From: Erythrobacteraceae bacterium CCH12-C2 | Lineage (GTDB): Bacteria; Pseudomonadota; Alphaproteobacteria; Sphingomonadales; Sphingomonadaceae | Direction: 5' to 3' | NCBI GenBank assembly: GCA_001556995.1 | Contig: LSKF01000145.1 | Coordinates: forward strand, 1 to 11,292 | DNA: 11,292 nt | Shown here: one piece after another, positions 5,662 through 11,292 of the stretch | Layout of the letters: each line of letters begins with the position of its first letter | Position numbering within the stretch: the stretch's first letter is position 1 | The notes under the pieces: generated by a model | The model's database searches: none | What the model was told of the DNA's origin: nothing | Seen by the model: only the letters and a program-made list of their open reading frames with translations | Translations under genes and position numbers: made by a program

Positions 5662-6120
5662 ATGCAAGGTTACACCATCGGGGCGCTGGCTTCAGCATGT
5701 GGCGTGCGGCGCGACACCATTCGATATTATGAGCGCTCTGGTCTTTTGCCTGAACCCGACCGGACGGCCTCCGGCTATCGCATCTATGGGCGCGACGATG
5801 TCGAACGGGTCAACTTCATCAAGACCGCGCAGATGCTCGGGTTTACACTGAGCGAGATCGTGCTGCTGTTATCGTTGCGGCACTCTCAGGCCAAGTCTGC
5901 TGCCGAGGTTGTCGAACTGACAGAAAAGAAGATCCGCAGCCTGTCAGACAAGCTGTCGCAGCTCCGAACAATCAAAAGAGCTCTTGCTCAGCTTGTTGCG
6001 GATTGTCCTGTGGATGTGCCTGTCAGTGACTGCCCGATCCTCGGGTATATCGCCCATCCGCAATCCCGTCGCCAGCTCACGCAGCGGCCTGAAAACCCCC
6101 ATCAGCAGGTTGCTGGCTAA
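5662..6120 (+). CDS. MerR-family heavy-metal-responsive regulator
   Basis: A 152-aa protein. The N-terminal winged helix-turn-helix (about residues 4-70) has the family hallmarks TIGALASACGVRRDTIRYYE, SGYRIYG and MLGFTLSEI. A dimerisation helix follows (about 82-112), then a metal-binding loop with C115 and C124: DCPVDVPVSDCPIL. Two Cys before 'PIL' is how CueR, ZntR and MerR bind metal. The 8-residue spacing is as in MerR and ZntR, against 7 in CueR. By ungapped count, the position of MerR C82 / CueR S77 is A80, next to S79, so a monovalent or divalent preference cannot be read with confidence. The absence of Cys there argues against an Hg sensor. The start ATG has AAGGAG 6 nt upstream. It heads the operon that continues at 6207 and is the obvious candidate to bind the two promoters at 4916-5041. 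Confidence 0.9.
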   Translation: MQGYTIGALASACGVRRDTIRYYERSGLLPEPDRTASGYRIYGRDDVERVNFIKTAQMLGFTLSEIVLLLSLRHSQAKSAAEVVELTEKKIRSLSDKLSQLRTIKRALAQLVADCPVDVPVSDCPILGYIAHPQSRRQLTQRPENPHQQVAG

Positions 6121-6206
6121 CCTAGCCGCAAGGCGTCTCCCGCGCACGGCCTTGGTCAGCCAGCGCTGCTCAACGGCGAAATCCCATTCAGAAGAAAGGA
6201 ACGATC

Positions 6207-6548
6207 ATGACTTTGCTAAGCCCCAAATGGACCCCGATTGTATCGGCGCTCGTGATTACTGCAGCGCTGGGTGCCTGTAGCCCGGCGTCAGAGGCCGACA
6301 ACGTCGCTGCCACCAACACCGATACCAGCATTCGGGAAGACAACCCGTCAGAAGTCGCCCGCGAAATGCACGATCAGATGAACGAGGGCCAGGCCATGCA
6401 CGATTCCATGCAGGATGGAGCGATGCCCACTGACCAGATGGGGCCGGACGGCGCCCACGGCCACGCGATGAAGGGCATGGGGAACAAGCCCGCTCCTGAG
6501 CCTACGCCCAAGGACAAGGCGGATCCGATGCCAATGAGCGACATGTAG
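6207..6548 (+). CDS. Met/His-rich lipoprotein, probable periplasmic metal binder
   Basis: A 113-aa protein. The N-terminus is a lipoprotein signal with lipobox LGAC at 21-24, so C24 should be lipidated; S25 follows, compatible with outer-membrane sorting. Residues 25-50 are a flexible linker. From residue 51 the chain is rich in Met (54, 58, 64, 68, 73, 78, 88, 91, 108, 110, 113) and has His 55, 65, 84 and 86, in patterns such as MHDQM, MHDSM and HGHAMKGMG. Met-rich motifs of this sort bind Cu(I)/Ag(I) in periplasmic proteins. I recognise no named domain. The ribosome site GAAAGGAA is at 6196-6203. It is 86 nt after the regulator and 26 nt before the reductase gene, so it is probably co-transcribed with both. 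A role in metal capture or delivery is inference. Confidence 0.75.
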   Translation: MTLLSPKWTPIVSALVITAALGACSPASEADNVAATNTDTSIREDNPSEVAREMHDQMNEGQAMHDSMQDGAMPTDQMGPDGAHGHAMKGMGNKPAPEPTPKDKADPMPMSDM

Positions 6549-6574
6549 GCAATTGGGCCGGCAATTGGCGTGAC

Positions 6575-8491
6575 ATGAACTTCGTTTTCGCAAAACGCCC
6601 GGCGCGGATACTCCTCATTGCTGCTGCAGCTGTCATAGGCTCGGCGGCAGCCGCGCAATCTGTCGGCAATCACGCCGCGCACCATCCCGATGGCACAGCC
6701 GCGTCGGCGAGCGCGGAGGGGCCAGTGGCCGAGTCTGGCGTTCCTACTCAATCCAGCATGAGCCGCTCGAGCCCCATGAGCGAAATGATGGAACAGATCA
6801 CAGGCGGCGAGAGTCAGCTGAGCCAGCAGTTCAGCAGCTATTCCGCTTTTCTGGCACTGCCCGAACTCGATGAGGCTGCGCGAAAGGATGCCGCCGCGCA
6901 AGCGAATGCGCGACTCCACCGCGGCTTGAGCATTGCCAGCGAGATCACAAGCAAAGCCCATGGTCCGGAACAGCCTGACGGGATTGAGATGGCCAACCAG
7001 CTTCGCGAGGCAGCGACGCTGATTGAAAGCGGATCGGCCATGATCGCCGTACTAGCAGGCCAAAAAAACAGCGACAGCGCGGCGAATGACTGGTTTCGCA
7101 AGGAGACCGGGCTCACACCCCGCGATGCGAGCACTTCGAACACCGGACGGCTGTGGGGCCTTGCGCCGGGACATTGGCTGTTCATGGCAGCTACCCTGCT
7201 CGCATTGGGAGCGCTGTTAGCTCTGCAGATGCTGCGGCTACGCCGAGTCAAGGCACTTGTCGCCCCGGTTCCGCACGCAGGCCAGATAGCCGACTTGACG
7301 AGCCCGGCACCGGTCGCCCCAGGCCAAGATGCCGCCAGCCAGCGCATCTCGAGCCCTGCAGACTGGCCGACACGCCAACCGGATTTGTCTGGTCTTGCCG
7401 CCACAGGCAAAACTCGCCCCTGGAGCGGCGAGCTGCGCGTCGCCCAAATCTTCAACGAAACGCCGACGGTCAAGACCTTCCGCTTGGTGCTCCCAGGCTC
7501 GGATCGGCTTCCTTTCGACTTCCTGCCCGGCCAGTTCCTGCAAATCGAAGTATCGATGAAGGACGAAACCAAAGCCAAGCGGTCATACACGATCGCCTCT
7601 TCACCGACGCAGCGCGCCTATGTCGAATTGACCATCAAGCGCGAGACGCAGGGCGCTGTCTCACGCCATCTGCACGATAACGTCACAACCGGCGACCGGG
7701 TTCAAATTGCAGGACCATTCGGCCGTTTTACCTTTACCGGGAGCGATGCTGAGAGCATCGTTCTGATTGCCGGCGGCGTCGGCATCACGCCGATGATGTC
7801 GGTCCTGCGCTTCCTGACCGATACGGCCTGGCCCGGCGAGATTTTCTTCGTCTACGCAGCCCGCTCGACCGACGAATTCGTCTTCCGGGGGGAGATTGAA
7901 CAGCTCGAGCGCCGCCACCCCAATCTTAGTGTCTTTGCATCGATGGAACGATCGCCGGGAACGGTCTGGCATGGAGCCAAAGGACACCTCACCCGCGAGT
8001 TGCTTGAAAGCGCGGTTCCCAAAATCGTCGGACGGCGCGTCCATCTGTGCGGGCCACCGCCAATGATGGCCGCCATGCGCGAAATCCTGATCCAGATCGG
8101 GGTGCCCGAGGCGCAGATATTCAGCGAGGCGTTCGGACCCGCTTCGCTGCCAATCGATGAACCTGGCGAGCAGAGTGCCGCGCAGGCGGGACCCCCGCCC
8201 GCTGCGTCGGCCCGTGCACGGTTGGCGGCAACAACGGTAACCTTCTCGGTAGCCGGCGTTTCCGCGCCACTCCACACCAACGAGACGATCCTTGAGGCTG
8301 CCGAAACCGCCGGTGTTGAGATCCCCTATTCGTGTCGGGTCGGCGAATGCGGGGTTTGCGTTACCCGCCTGCTAGCAGGGGAAATCGCGATGGAGATCGA
8401 GACCGGTCTCGACCCCGACGACAAGGCACAAGGCTATGTGCTCGCCTGTCAGGCACGTTGCACCCGAGGTCCATTGGTGGTGGAAGCCTGA
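6575..8491 (+). CDS. Membrane-anchored FAD/NAD(P)/[2Fe-2S] reductase with exported N-terminal domain
   Basis: A 638-aa protein. Residues 1-27 form a signal peptide (a possible cut after AAAA-Q). Residues 28-195 form a helical, exported-looking domain with HHPDG and MSEMM stretches. Residues 200-219 are one transmembrane helix followed by RLRR, so the rest should be cytoplasmic. A linker runs to about 280. An FNR-type FAD domain follows (RSYTIASSP, 336-344), then an NAD(P) domain (GGVGITPMM, 400-408; LCGPPPMM, 491-498). A C-terminal plant-type [2Fe-2S] ferredoxin has C587, C592, C595 and C625. The catalytic order FAD-NAD-[2Fe-2S] matches the Hcr and phenol-hydroxylase-reductase families, which take electrons from NAD(P)H and hand single electrons on. 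Those families are soluble and lack the first ~280 residues. Its stop overlaps the start of the cytochrome b gene by one base, pointing to tight coupling. The ribosome site is weak. Confidence 0.88.
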   Translation: MNFVFAKRPARILLIAAAAVIGSAAAAQSVGNHAAHHPDGTAASASAEGPVAESGVPTQSSMSRSSPMSEMMEQITGGESQLSQQFSSYSAFLALPELDEAARKDAAAQANARLHRGLSIASEITSKAHGPEQPDGIEMANQLREAATLIESGSAMIAVLAGQKNSDSAANDWFRKETGLTPRDASTSNTGRLWGLAPGHWLFMAATLLALGALLALQMLRLRRVKALVAPVPHAGQIADLTSPAPVAPGQDAASQRISSPADWPTRQPDLSGLAATGKTRPWSGELRVAQIFNETPTVKTFRLVLPGSDRLPFDFLPGQFLQIEVSMKDETKAKRSYTIASSPTQRAYVELTIKRETQGAVSRHLHDNVTTGDRVQIAGPFGRFTFTGSDAESIVLIAGGVGITPMMSVLRFLTDTAWPGEIFFVYAARSTDEFVFRGEIEQLERRHPNLSVFASMERSPGTVWHGAKGHLTRELLESAVPKIVGRRVHLCGPPPMMAAMREILIQIGVPEAQIFSEAFGPASLPIDEPGEQSAAQAGPPPAASARARLAATTVTFSVAGVSAPLHTNETILEAAETAGVEIPYSCRVGECGVCVTRLLAGEIAMEIETGLDPDDKAQGYVLACQARCTRGPLVVEA

Positions 8492-9219
8492 TGCGCGAGC
8501 GCGGCGACATCTTGATGACCTTGGCGGCAGCCTTCGTGCTTCTCTTTCCACTCGGCTTCGTGGTTCACGCGTCGCCGCGCTTTCCCGGCAGTCTGGCGGG
8601 AAGCTTGAACGGGATCGCGGCTGCGGTGCTGATGCTCGTTCCTCTCGTCCATGTCGCCGCCCGGCGCATCGGCCGGTTCGGACGATGGCTCGATCAAAGG
8701 ATTCAAAAGAGGACTTTGCTGGCGATACACATCTATGCGGGTGTGGCGGGGCCGATCCTCGCACTTGTCCACGCGGCACACAAGTTCGAGAGCCCGCTCG
8801 GCATCGCACTGACCGGCACTGTCATACTGGTCGTCTGGAGCGGGTTTGTCGGTCGTTATTTCCTGGTCCAGATCACAAGAGCCGTCCGCGACCGCACATC
8901 CGAACTTGCAGCGCTCCAGTTGGGACTCGACGCGGATCGTCCAAGAGCCGTGCCCATTGCAGGCGGAGGTCGAGCGAAAAGCAAAGGTTGGCGGTTCTTG
9001 TTCGCCCCGGCCGACGAATTCGAGCCCGCCGATATCGCTGATGCCAGACGACGTGCCGAGGCTCTTGCCGATGCCGAATACGCCGTGCGCGCCGAACGCG
9101 CGGCTGCCGGCCTGTTTGGGGGATGGCGAGCGATCCATGTCGTCACCAGCACACTTCTCTATGCGCTGCTGCTGCTCCACATCTGGGCTGGCTATTATTT
9201 CGGGTTTCGCTGGCTGTGA
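8491..9219 (+). CDS. Diheme b-type cytochrome, integral membrane protein
   Basis: A 242-aa protein with about five hydrophobic helices, near residues 7-26, 39-57, 76-96, 103-127 and 214-236. Helix 3 carries H80 and H94 and helix 5 carries H216 and H230, both spaced H-X13-H. Two helices each with His 13 residues apart is the arrangement that holds two stacked b hemes in respiratory cytochrome b and in FRE/NOX ferric reductases, letting electrons cross the membrane. H54 and H97 are extra. A charged loop (about 130-210, rich in Arg, Ala and Glu) separates helices 4 and 5 and is probably cytoplasmic. I cannot place it in a named family. The start ATG overlaps the upstream stop (TGATG-type junction) and the end overlaps the cytochrome c gene, so it should be translated stoichiometrically with both. 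It is likely the middle step of the electron wire. Confidence 0.75.
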   Translation: MRERGDILMTLAAAFVLLFPLGFVVHASPRFPGSLAGSLNGIAAAVLMLVPLVHVAARRIGRFGRWLDQRIQKRTLLAIHIYAGVAGPILALVHAAHKFESPLGIALTGTVILVVWSGFVGRYFLVQITRAVRDRTSELAALQLGLDADRPRAVPIAGGGRAKSKGWRFLFAPADEFEPADIADARRRAEALADAEYAVRAERAAAGLFGGWRAIHVVTSTLLYALLLLHIWAGYYFGFRWL

Positions 9220-9944
9220 ATGGCGCGCGCCTCCTCTACGGCATATATGCCCTGGTACTGGCGATGCTCGTCGTCATCGTCTCGCTGACGACCCATTCCG
9301 CTGGAAGCCGCGCGATTGCAGGTTGGACCGCGCTGATTGAACCTGGACCCTTGTCGCCCGCTCACGCCTCGCTTCGGCGCAATTGCGAATCCTGCCACAC
9401 ACCGCACCAAGGCGTTGAGGCGCAGAAATGCATCGCCTGCCACATCCAAACCGATTTCGGGACCAAGGCGTCGACCCGTTTTCATGCCAAAGCGAAAGAG
9501 TGCACAAGCTGTCATGTTGAACATGACGGGGGCGCGAGCCTTGCTCGCATGGATCATGAGGCCTTGCTCGATCCAGACCTTTGGCGCGGTCCGCTTCGGC
9601 CCCGAGTTGCACGCATCTCGAAAACACATTCAGAGACCACGGACGCGCTCAATTGCGTAAGCTGCCATGCGGCGCGCGATCGGCATCAAGGTTCGTTCGG
9701 CAAGGACTGCCAGAATTGCCATGCTGTGGCCGAATGGAAGATCGATGCCTTCAGGCACCCGTCTGTCAACTCACGCCAGTGCGCCGGATGCCACAAGGCA
9801 CCGCCCAGTCACTTCATGATGCACTTCGAGATGGTCTCTCAGCGCGTTGCGAGGGAACGCGCTCCGGTCAATCAATGTGTTGCATGCCACACCACCGACA
9901 GTTGGAACAACATCCGTAATCGTGGGCTGTACGACCATCATTGA
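9216..9944 (+). CDS. Membrane-anchored heptaheme cytochrome c
   Basis: A 242-aa protein with seven CxxCH heme-attachment motifs: CESCH (57), CIACH (72), CTSCH (96), CVSCH (147), CQNCH (165), CAGCH (189) and CVACH (221). At least thirteen other His residues are available as distal ligands, so bis-His low-potential hemes are plausible. Residues 6-24 form an uncleaved-looking N-terminal membrane helix. The heme domain should face the periplasm, as c hemes are attached there. The motif density resembles cytochrome c3 / doubled-CxxCH proteins, such as the electron carriers of anaerobic respiration. I chose GTG 9216, which overlaps the previous stop as GTGA; the frame is open to ATG 9123, but that would extend into the cytochrome b gene. 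An ATG at 9220 is in the wrong frame. It is the terminal gene of the reductase group. Confidence 0.9.
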   Translation: MNGARLLYGIYALVLAMLVVIVSLTTHSAGSRAIAGWTALIEPGPLSPAHASLRRNCESCHTPHQGVEAQKCIACHIQTDFGTKASTRFHAKAKECTSCHVEHDGGASLARMDHEALLDPDLWRGPLRPRVARISKTHSETTDALNCVSCHAARDRHQGSFGKDCQNCHAVAEWKIDAFRHPSVNSRQCAGCHKAPPSHFMMHFEMVSQRVARERAPVNQCVACHTTDSWNNIRNRGLYDHH

Positions 9945-10052
9945 GCAGATGGTGCTGATCGCAGGGCCTCCCGCCGGCCGAAGCAGCGGTGAGCAGCCCG
10001 GAGAAGGATGCGCGGCTTTAACTCGCAAACTAAGAGAAGAGATCGAATAGAT

Positions 10053-10081
10053 TTGACACGTTTCGCATCCACGCCGATTAT
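10053..10081 (+). promoter_or_regulatory. Sigma70-like promoter
   Basis: TTGACA (10053-10058), a 17-bp spacer and GATTAT (10076-10081). The spacing is ideal and the -35 perfect. Transcription would start at about 10088, essentially at the next gene's start codon. It lies in the 143-nt gap after the cytochrome gene, where nothing else is recognised. Confidence 0.5.
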
Positions 10082-10087
10082 GAATGT

Positions 10088-10456
10088 GTGAGGCGGCTTT
10101 TCTCCTTGATGATGCTTGTCGGAGCGTTGGTGGGTCTCCTGGGCCAGGAAACCGCGTTCGCGAACAGCATGCCCCTGACCTGGGCTAATCAAAACGCTGA
10201 TGCTGGCGCGATGGATCCTGTTTGCGCCGAGATGATGGGGGTCGCTCAACCGGATAAGCCCGAAAAGCCCTGTGAAGGCATGACGCTCGAATGCGTTGCG
10301 AAGATGGGCTGCGCTGTGCCGGTGGCTCTGGTTCCTTTACTGCCGATCACAGAGCCGATGTTGTTTCACGCCTGGATTCCAGCGCGAAGGCCTGTCGCCA
10401 CGTTGACAGGTCGCATTATCGGTCCTGAGCCCGAGCCGCCCACAAATCTTGCCTGA
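10088..10456 (+). CDS. Small secreted Cys-containing protein, function unknown
   Basis: A 122-aa protein with a signal peptide, MRRLFSLMMLVGALVGLLGQ then ETAFA-N (cut after about residue 26). Four cysteines lie in the mature part (C46, C62, C69, C75), around DPVCAEMMG and CEGMTLECVAKMGC. Met residues between them suit soft-metal binding or disulphides. A hydrophobic stretch (76-93) and a Pro-rich end, GPEPEPPTNLA, follow. Short proteins with this kind of Pro-rich end appear near copper genes in related bacteria and recall DUF2946-type proteins, but I cannot assign the family. The start is a GTG with no ribosome site before it. Since the promoter would start transcription there, the mRNA may be leaderless. 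An internal ATG at 10109 would leave a shorter signal peptide. Confidence 0.65.
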   Translation: MRRLFSLMMLVGALVGLLGQETAFANSMPLTWANQNADAGAMDPVCAEMMGVAQPDKPEKPCEGMTLECVAKMGCAVPVALVPLLPITEPMLFHAWIPARRPVATLTGRIIGPEPEPPTNLA

Positions 10457-10527
10457 GCCGAAGTGTAGCGCTGCGGGCCCGTCTGCTTGCCTGCGCGCGG
10501 TCAAATCGTTCAAGCAAGGAAATACTC

Positions 10528-10794
10528 ATGAAGACAAGACTTTTGCTCGCCGCTGCGATAGGGCTTCTAGTCCCCGTCTCTGCCGCTTCCGCCCATGCGC
10601 CTGAAGGCGGCCATTGGGAATGGCGCTCCCGCTCTCAACTAGGGCCGAGACCGACAACGCCGGCGCTTGTCCGCGTATGGATCAGCGATGACGTGGCGAA
10701 AGCCGCCGCGTGCAAATGCTCCGCGATGAAGGCTGATACATCGGGATGCACGATGGACATGTCCGGCAAGGCCCGGGTTCCCTCAATCGGCTAA
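10528..10794 (+). CDS. Small secreted protein of copper loci, function unknown
   Basis: An 88-aa protein. MKTRLLLAAAIGLLVPVSAA then SA-H is a signal peptide with a likely cut after A22, leaving about 66 residues in the periplasm. The mature part starts HAPEGGHWEWRSRSQLGP, continues ALVRVWISDD, and ends with a Cys/Met cluster: C62-K-C64, M67, C74-T-M76 and M78. The cluster could hold one soft metal ion. I recall similar 'GGHWEWRSR' proteins beside CusCBA/CzcCBA genes of sphingomonads, without a known function. The start has AAGGAA upstream at 10516-10521. It lies between the previous secreted protein and the outer-membrane efflux gene, and a strong hairpin follows it. Confidence 0.7.
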   Translation: MKTRLLLAAAIGLLVPVSAASAHAPEGGHWEWRSRSQLGPRPTTPALVRVWISDDVAKAAACKCSAMKADTSGCTMDMSGKARVPSIG

Positions 10795-10826
10795 GGCCGT
10801 TGCCTGGCCGATAACCAGAAAATGAC

Positions 10827-10893
10827 TGGCCGGGCACGCGGCGTCGGCGGAGGTATCTTCTCCGTCGGCGCCGCGTCAGTCCGAGCCCGGCCA
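10827..10893. terminator. Long two-part stem-loop before the efflux gene
   Basis: The outer stem TGGCCGGGC (10827-10835) pairs with GCCCGGCCA (10885-10893). The inner 15-bp stem, 10838-10852 with 10860-10874, pairs completely if two G-U wobbles are allowed, around a 7-nt loop (GTATCTT). An asymmetric gap (2 nt against 10 nt) separates the stems. There is no T run, so it may be a factor-assisted terminator, an mRNA processing site or a REP-like element. The efflux gene starts 38 nt later. Confidence 0.5.
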
Positions 10894-10930
10894 TCTATAT
10901 CGGCACGGTAGCCTCCACGAGGAGAGCTTC

Positions 10931-11275
10931 ATGCAAACAATCCATTACCTGCCTCTTTTGGCACCATTTCTCGCGGCAGTGTCTGGTGCGGCGCTTGCCG
11001 AACCGCTCTCCTTCGAGGCGGCAATCGAACGTGCCACGCGCGATGCACCATCGATCCGGGCTGGCGTATCCGGCGTCGAGGCAAGTCGAGATGCGGCGGT
11101 GGCCGCAGGGCGCTTGCCCGATCCGAGCCTCAACCTCGGTATCGACAATTTTCCGGTCTCCGGCCCGCCGGCCTATAGCTTTACTGCAGATAGCATGACG
11201 ATGACGCGGATCGGGATCGAGCAGCCATTTCCCAATCCGGGGTCGGTACACAGAACGGACCCAGATATACGCTAA
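10931..11275 (+). pseudogene. CusC/CzcC-like outer-membrane efflux protein, 5' part only
   Basis: The first 102 residues belong to a TolC-family outer-membrane factor. The signal peptide ends ALA-EP (cut after residue 23). The mature N-terminus follows: LSFEAAIERATRDAPSIRAG, VEASRDAAVAAGRLPDPSLN, FPVSGPPAYSFT, MTRIGIEQPFPNP. Conserved elements are 'AAGRLPDPxLxxG' and 'Q.FPNP'. Such proteins form the outer channel of RND efflux pumps for Cu/Ag (CusCBA) or Co/Zn/Cd (CzcCBA). Family length is usually above 400 residues. Here the true sequence ends at 11238, where a Tn3-type terminal repeat begins; the last residues GSVHRTDPDIR and the TAA at 11273-11275 come from the transposon. AGGAGAG upstream supports ATG 10931. 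The rest of the gene presumably lies beyond the transposon, outside the window. The pump is therefore probably non-functional unless another copy exists. Confidence 0.85.
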
Positions 11276-11292
11276 GGTTTTGCCGTGCCTTC
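11239..11292. mobile_element. Left end of a Tn3-family transposon
   Basis: Position 11239 begins GGGGTCGGTACACAGAACGG and the 38 bp ends ACGCTAAG at 11276. This matches the length and the fixed ends (GGGG..., CAGAA-ACGG, ...ACGCTAAG) of Tn3/Tn21-type terminal inverted repeats. The GGGG end is the outer end, so the transposon extends rightward out of the window. The inner 16 bases show nothing more. The expected 5-bp target duplication would be 11234-11238 (AATCC), to be found again at the far end. Confidence 0.8.

Noticed and set aside
7661..8275. Minus-strand frame of 204 codons opposite the reductase
   Set aside because: It is a shadow of the reductase coding frame, with no ribosome site and no recognisable domain.
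8449..9180. Minus-strand frame of 243 codons opposite the cytochrome b gene
   Set aside because: It is antisense to a gene with clear heme-ligand spacing and translational overlaps. Its own translation is low-complexity and matches nothing known to me.
1..11292. CRISPR array, tRNA or rRNA genes
   Set aside because: No regularly spaced direct repeats, no tRNA cloverleaf next to the recombinase tail, and no rRNA-like sequence were seen.

Overview
The window has two halves. Positions 1-4400 are a graveyard of insertion sequences and recombinase debris. Positions 4490-11238 are a compact copper or soft-metal resistance locus, broken at its right edge by a Tn3-family transposon. The base composition is GC-rich. 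The transposase types, the recombinase tail and the small Cys/Met-rich secreted proteins resemble sphingomonads and other Alphaproteobacteria. The density of mobile elements suggests a plasmid or genomic island. This placement is inference from familiarity, not from a database search.

Left half, in order: a decayed IS3-family orfB (1-404, minus); an IS5-family IS427-group element with orfA and orfB in different frames (407-1251, minus); an IS630-family element with one nonsense codon and one frame change (1254-2255, minus); an IS110-family IS1111-group element with an intact DEDD transposase and a noncoding 3' region (about 2256-3515, plus); about 480 bp with no convincing gene; a tiny acidic ORF; and the last ~60 codons of a serine-recombinase-like protein. 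IS5 and IS630 meet at a single shared TA (1252-1253).

Right half: a minus-strand gene for a 19-cysteine four-helix-bundle copper-binding protein faces away from the rest. The space in front of it holds two divergent promoters with the 19-20 bp spacers and dyads typical of MerR-family control. To the right lie a secreted small beta-rich protein, a MerR-family regulator, and a tightly packed set: Met/His-rich lipoprotein, then a membrane-anchored FAD/NAD(P)/[2Fe-2S] reductase with an exported N-terminal domain, then a b-type cytochrome with two H-X13-H helices, then a membrane-anchored heptaheme cytochrome c. The last three genes overlap by 1 and 4 nt. Next come two small secreted Cys-containing proteins and the start of a CusC/CzcC-like outer-membrane efflux gene. 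That gene is cut at codon 103 by a 38-bp Tn3-type terminal repeat.

Proposed joint function (inference): the MerR protein senses a metal and activates cytoplasmic buffering (Cys-rich bundle), periplasmic binding (lipoprotein and small proteins) and efflux (outer-membrane factor, now interrupted here). The reductase, cytochrome b and heptaheme cytochrome form a candidate electron wire from cytoplasmic NAD(P)H across the inner membrane to the periplasm, perhaps to reduce a metal or supply a periplasmic reductase. This three-gene wire inside a metal-resistance locus is the most interesting item in the window.
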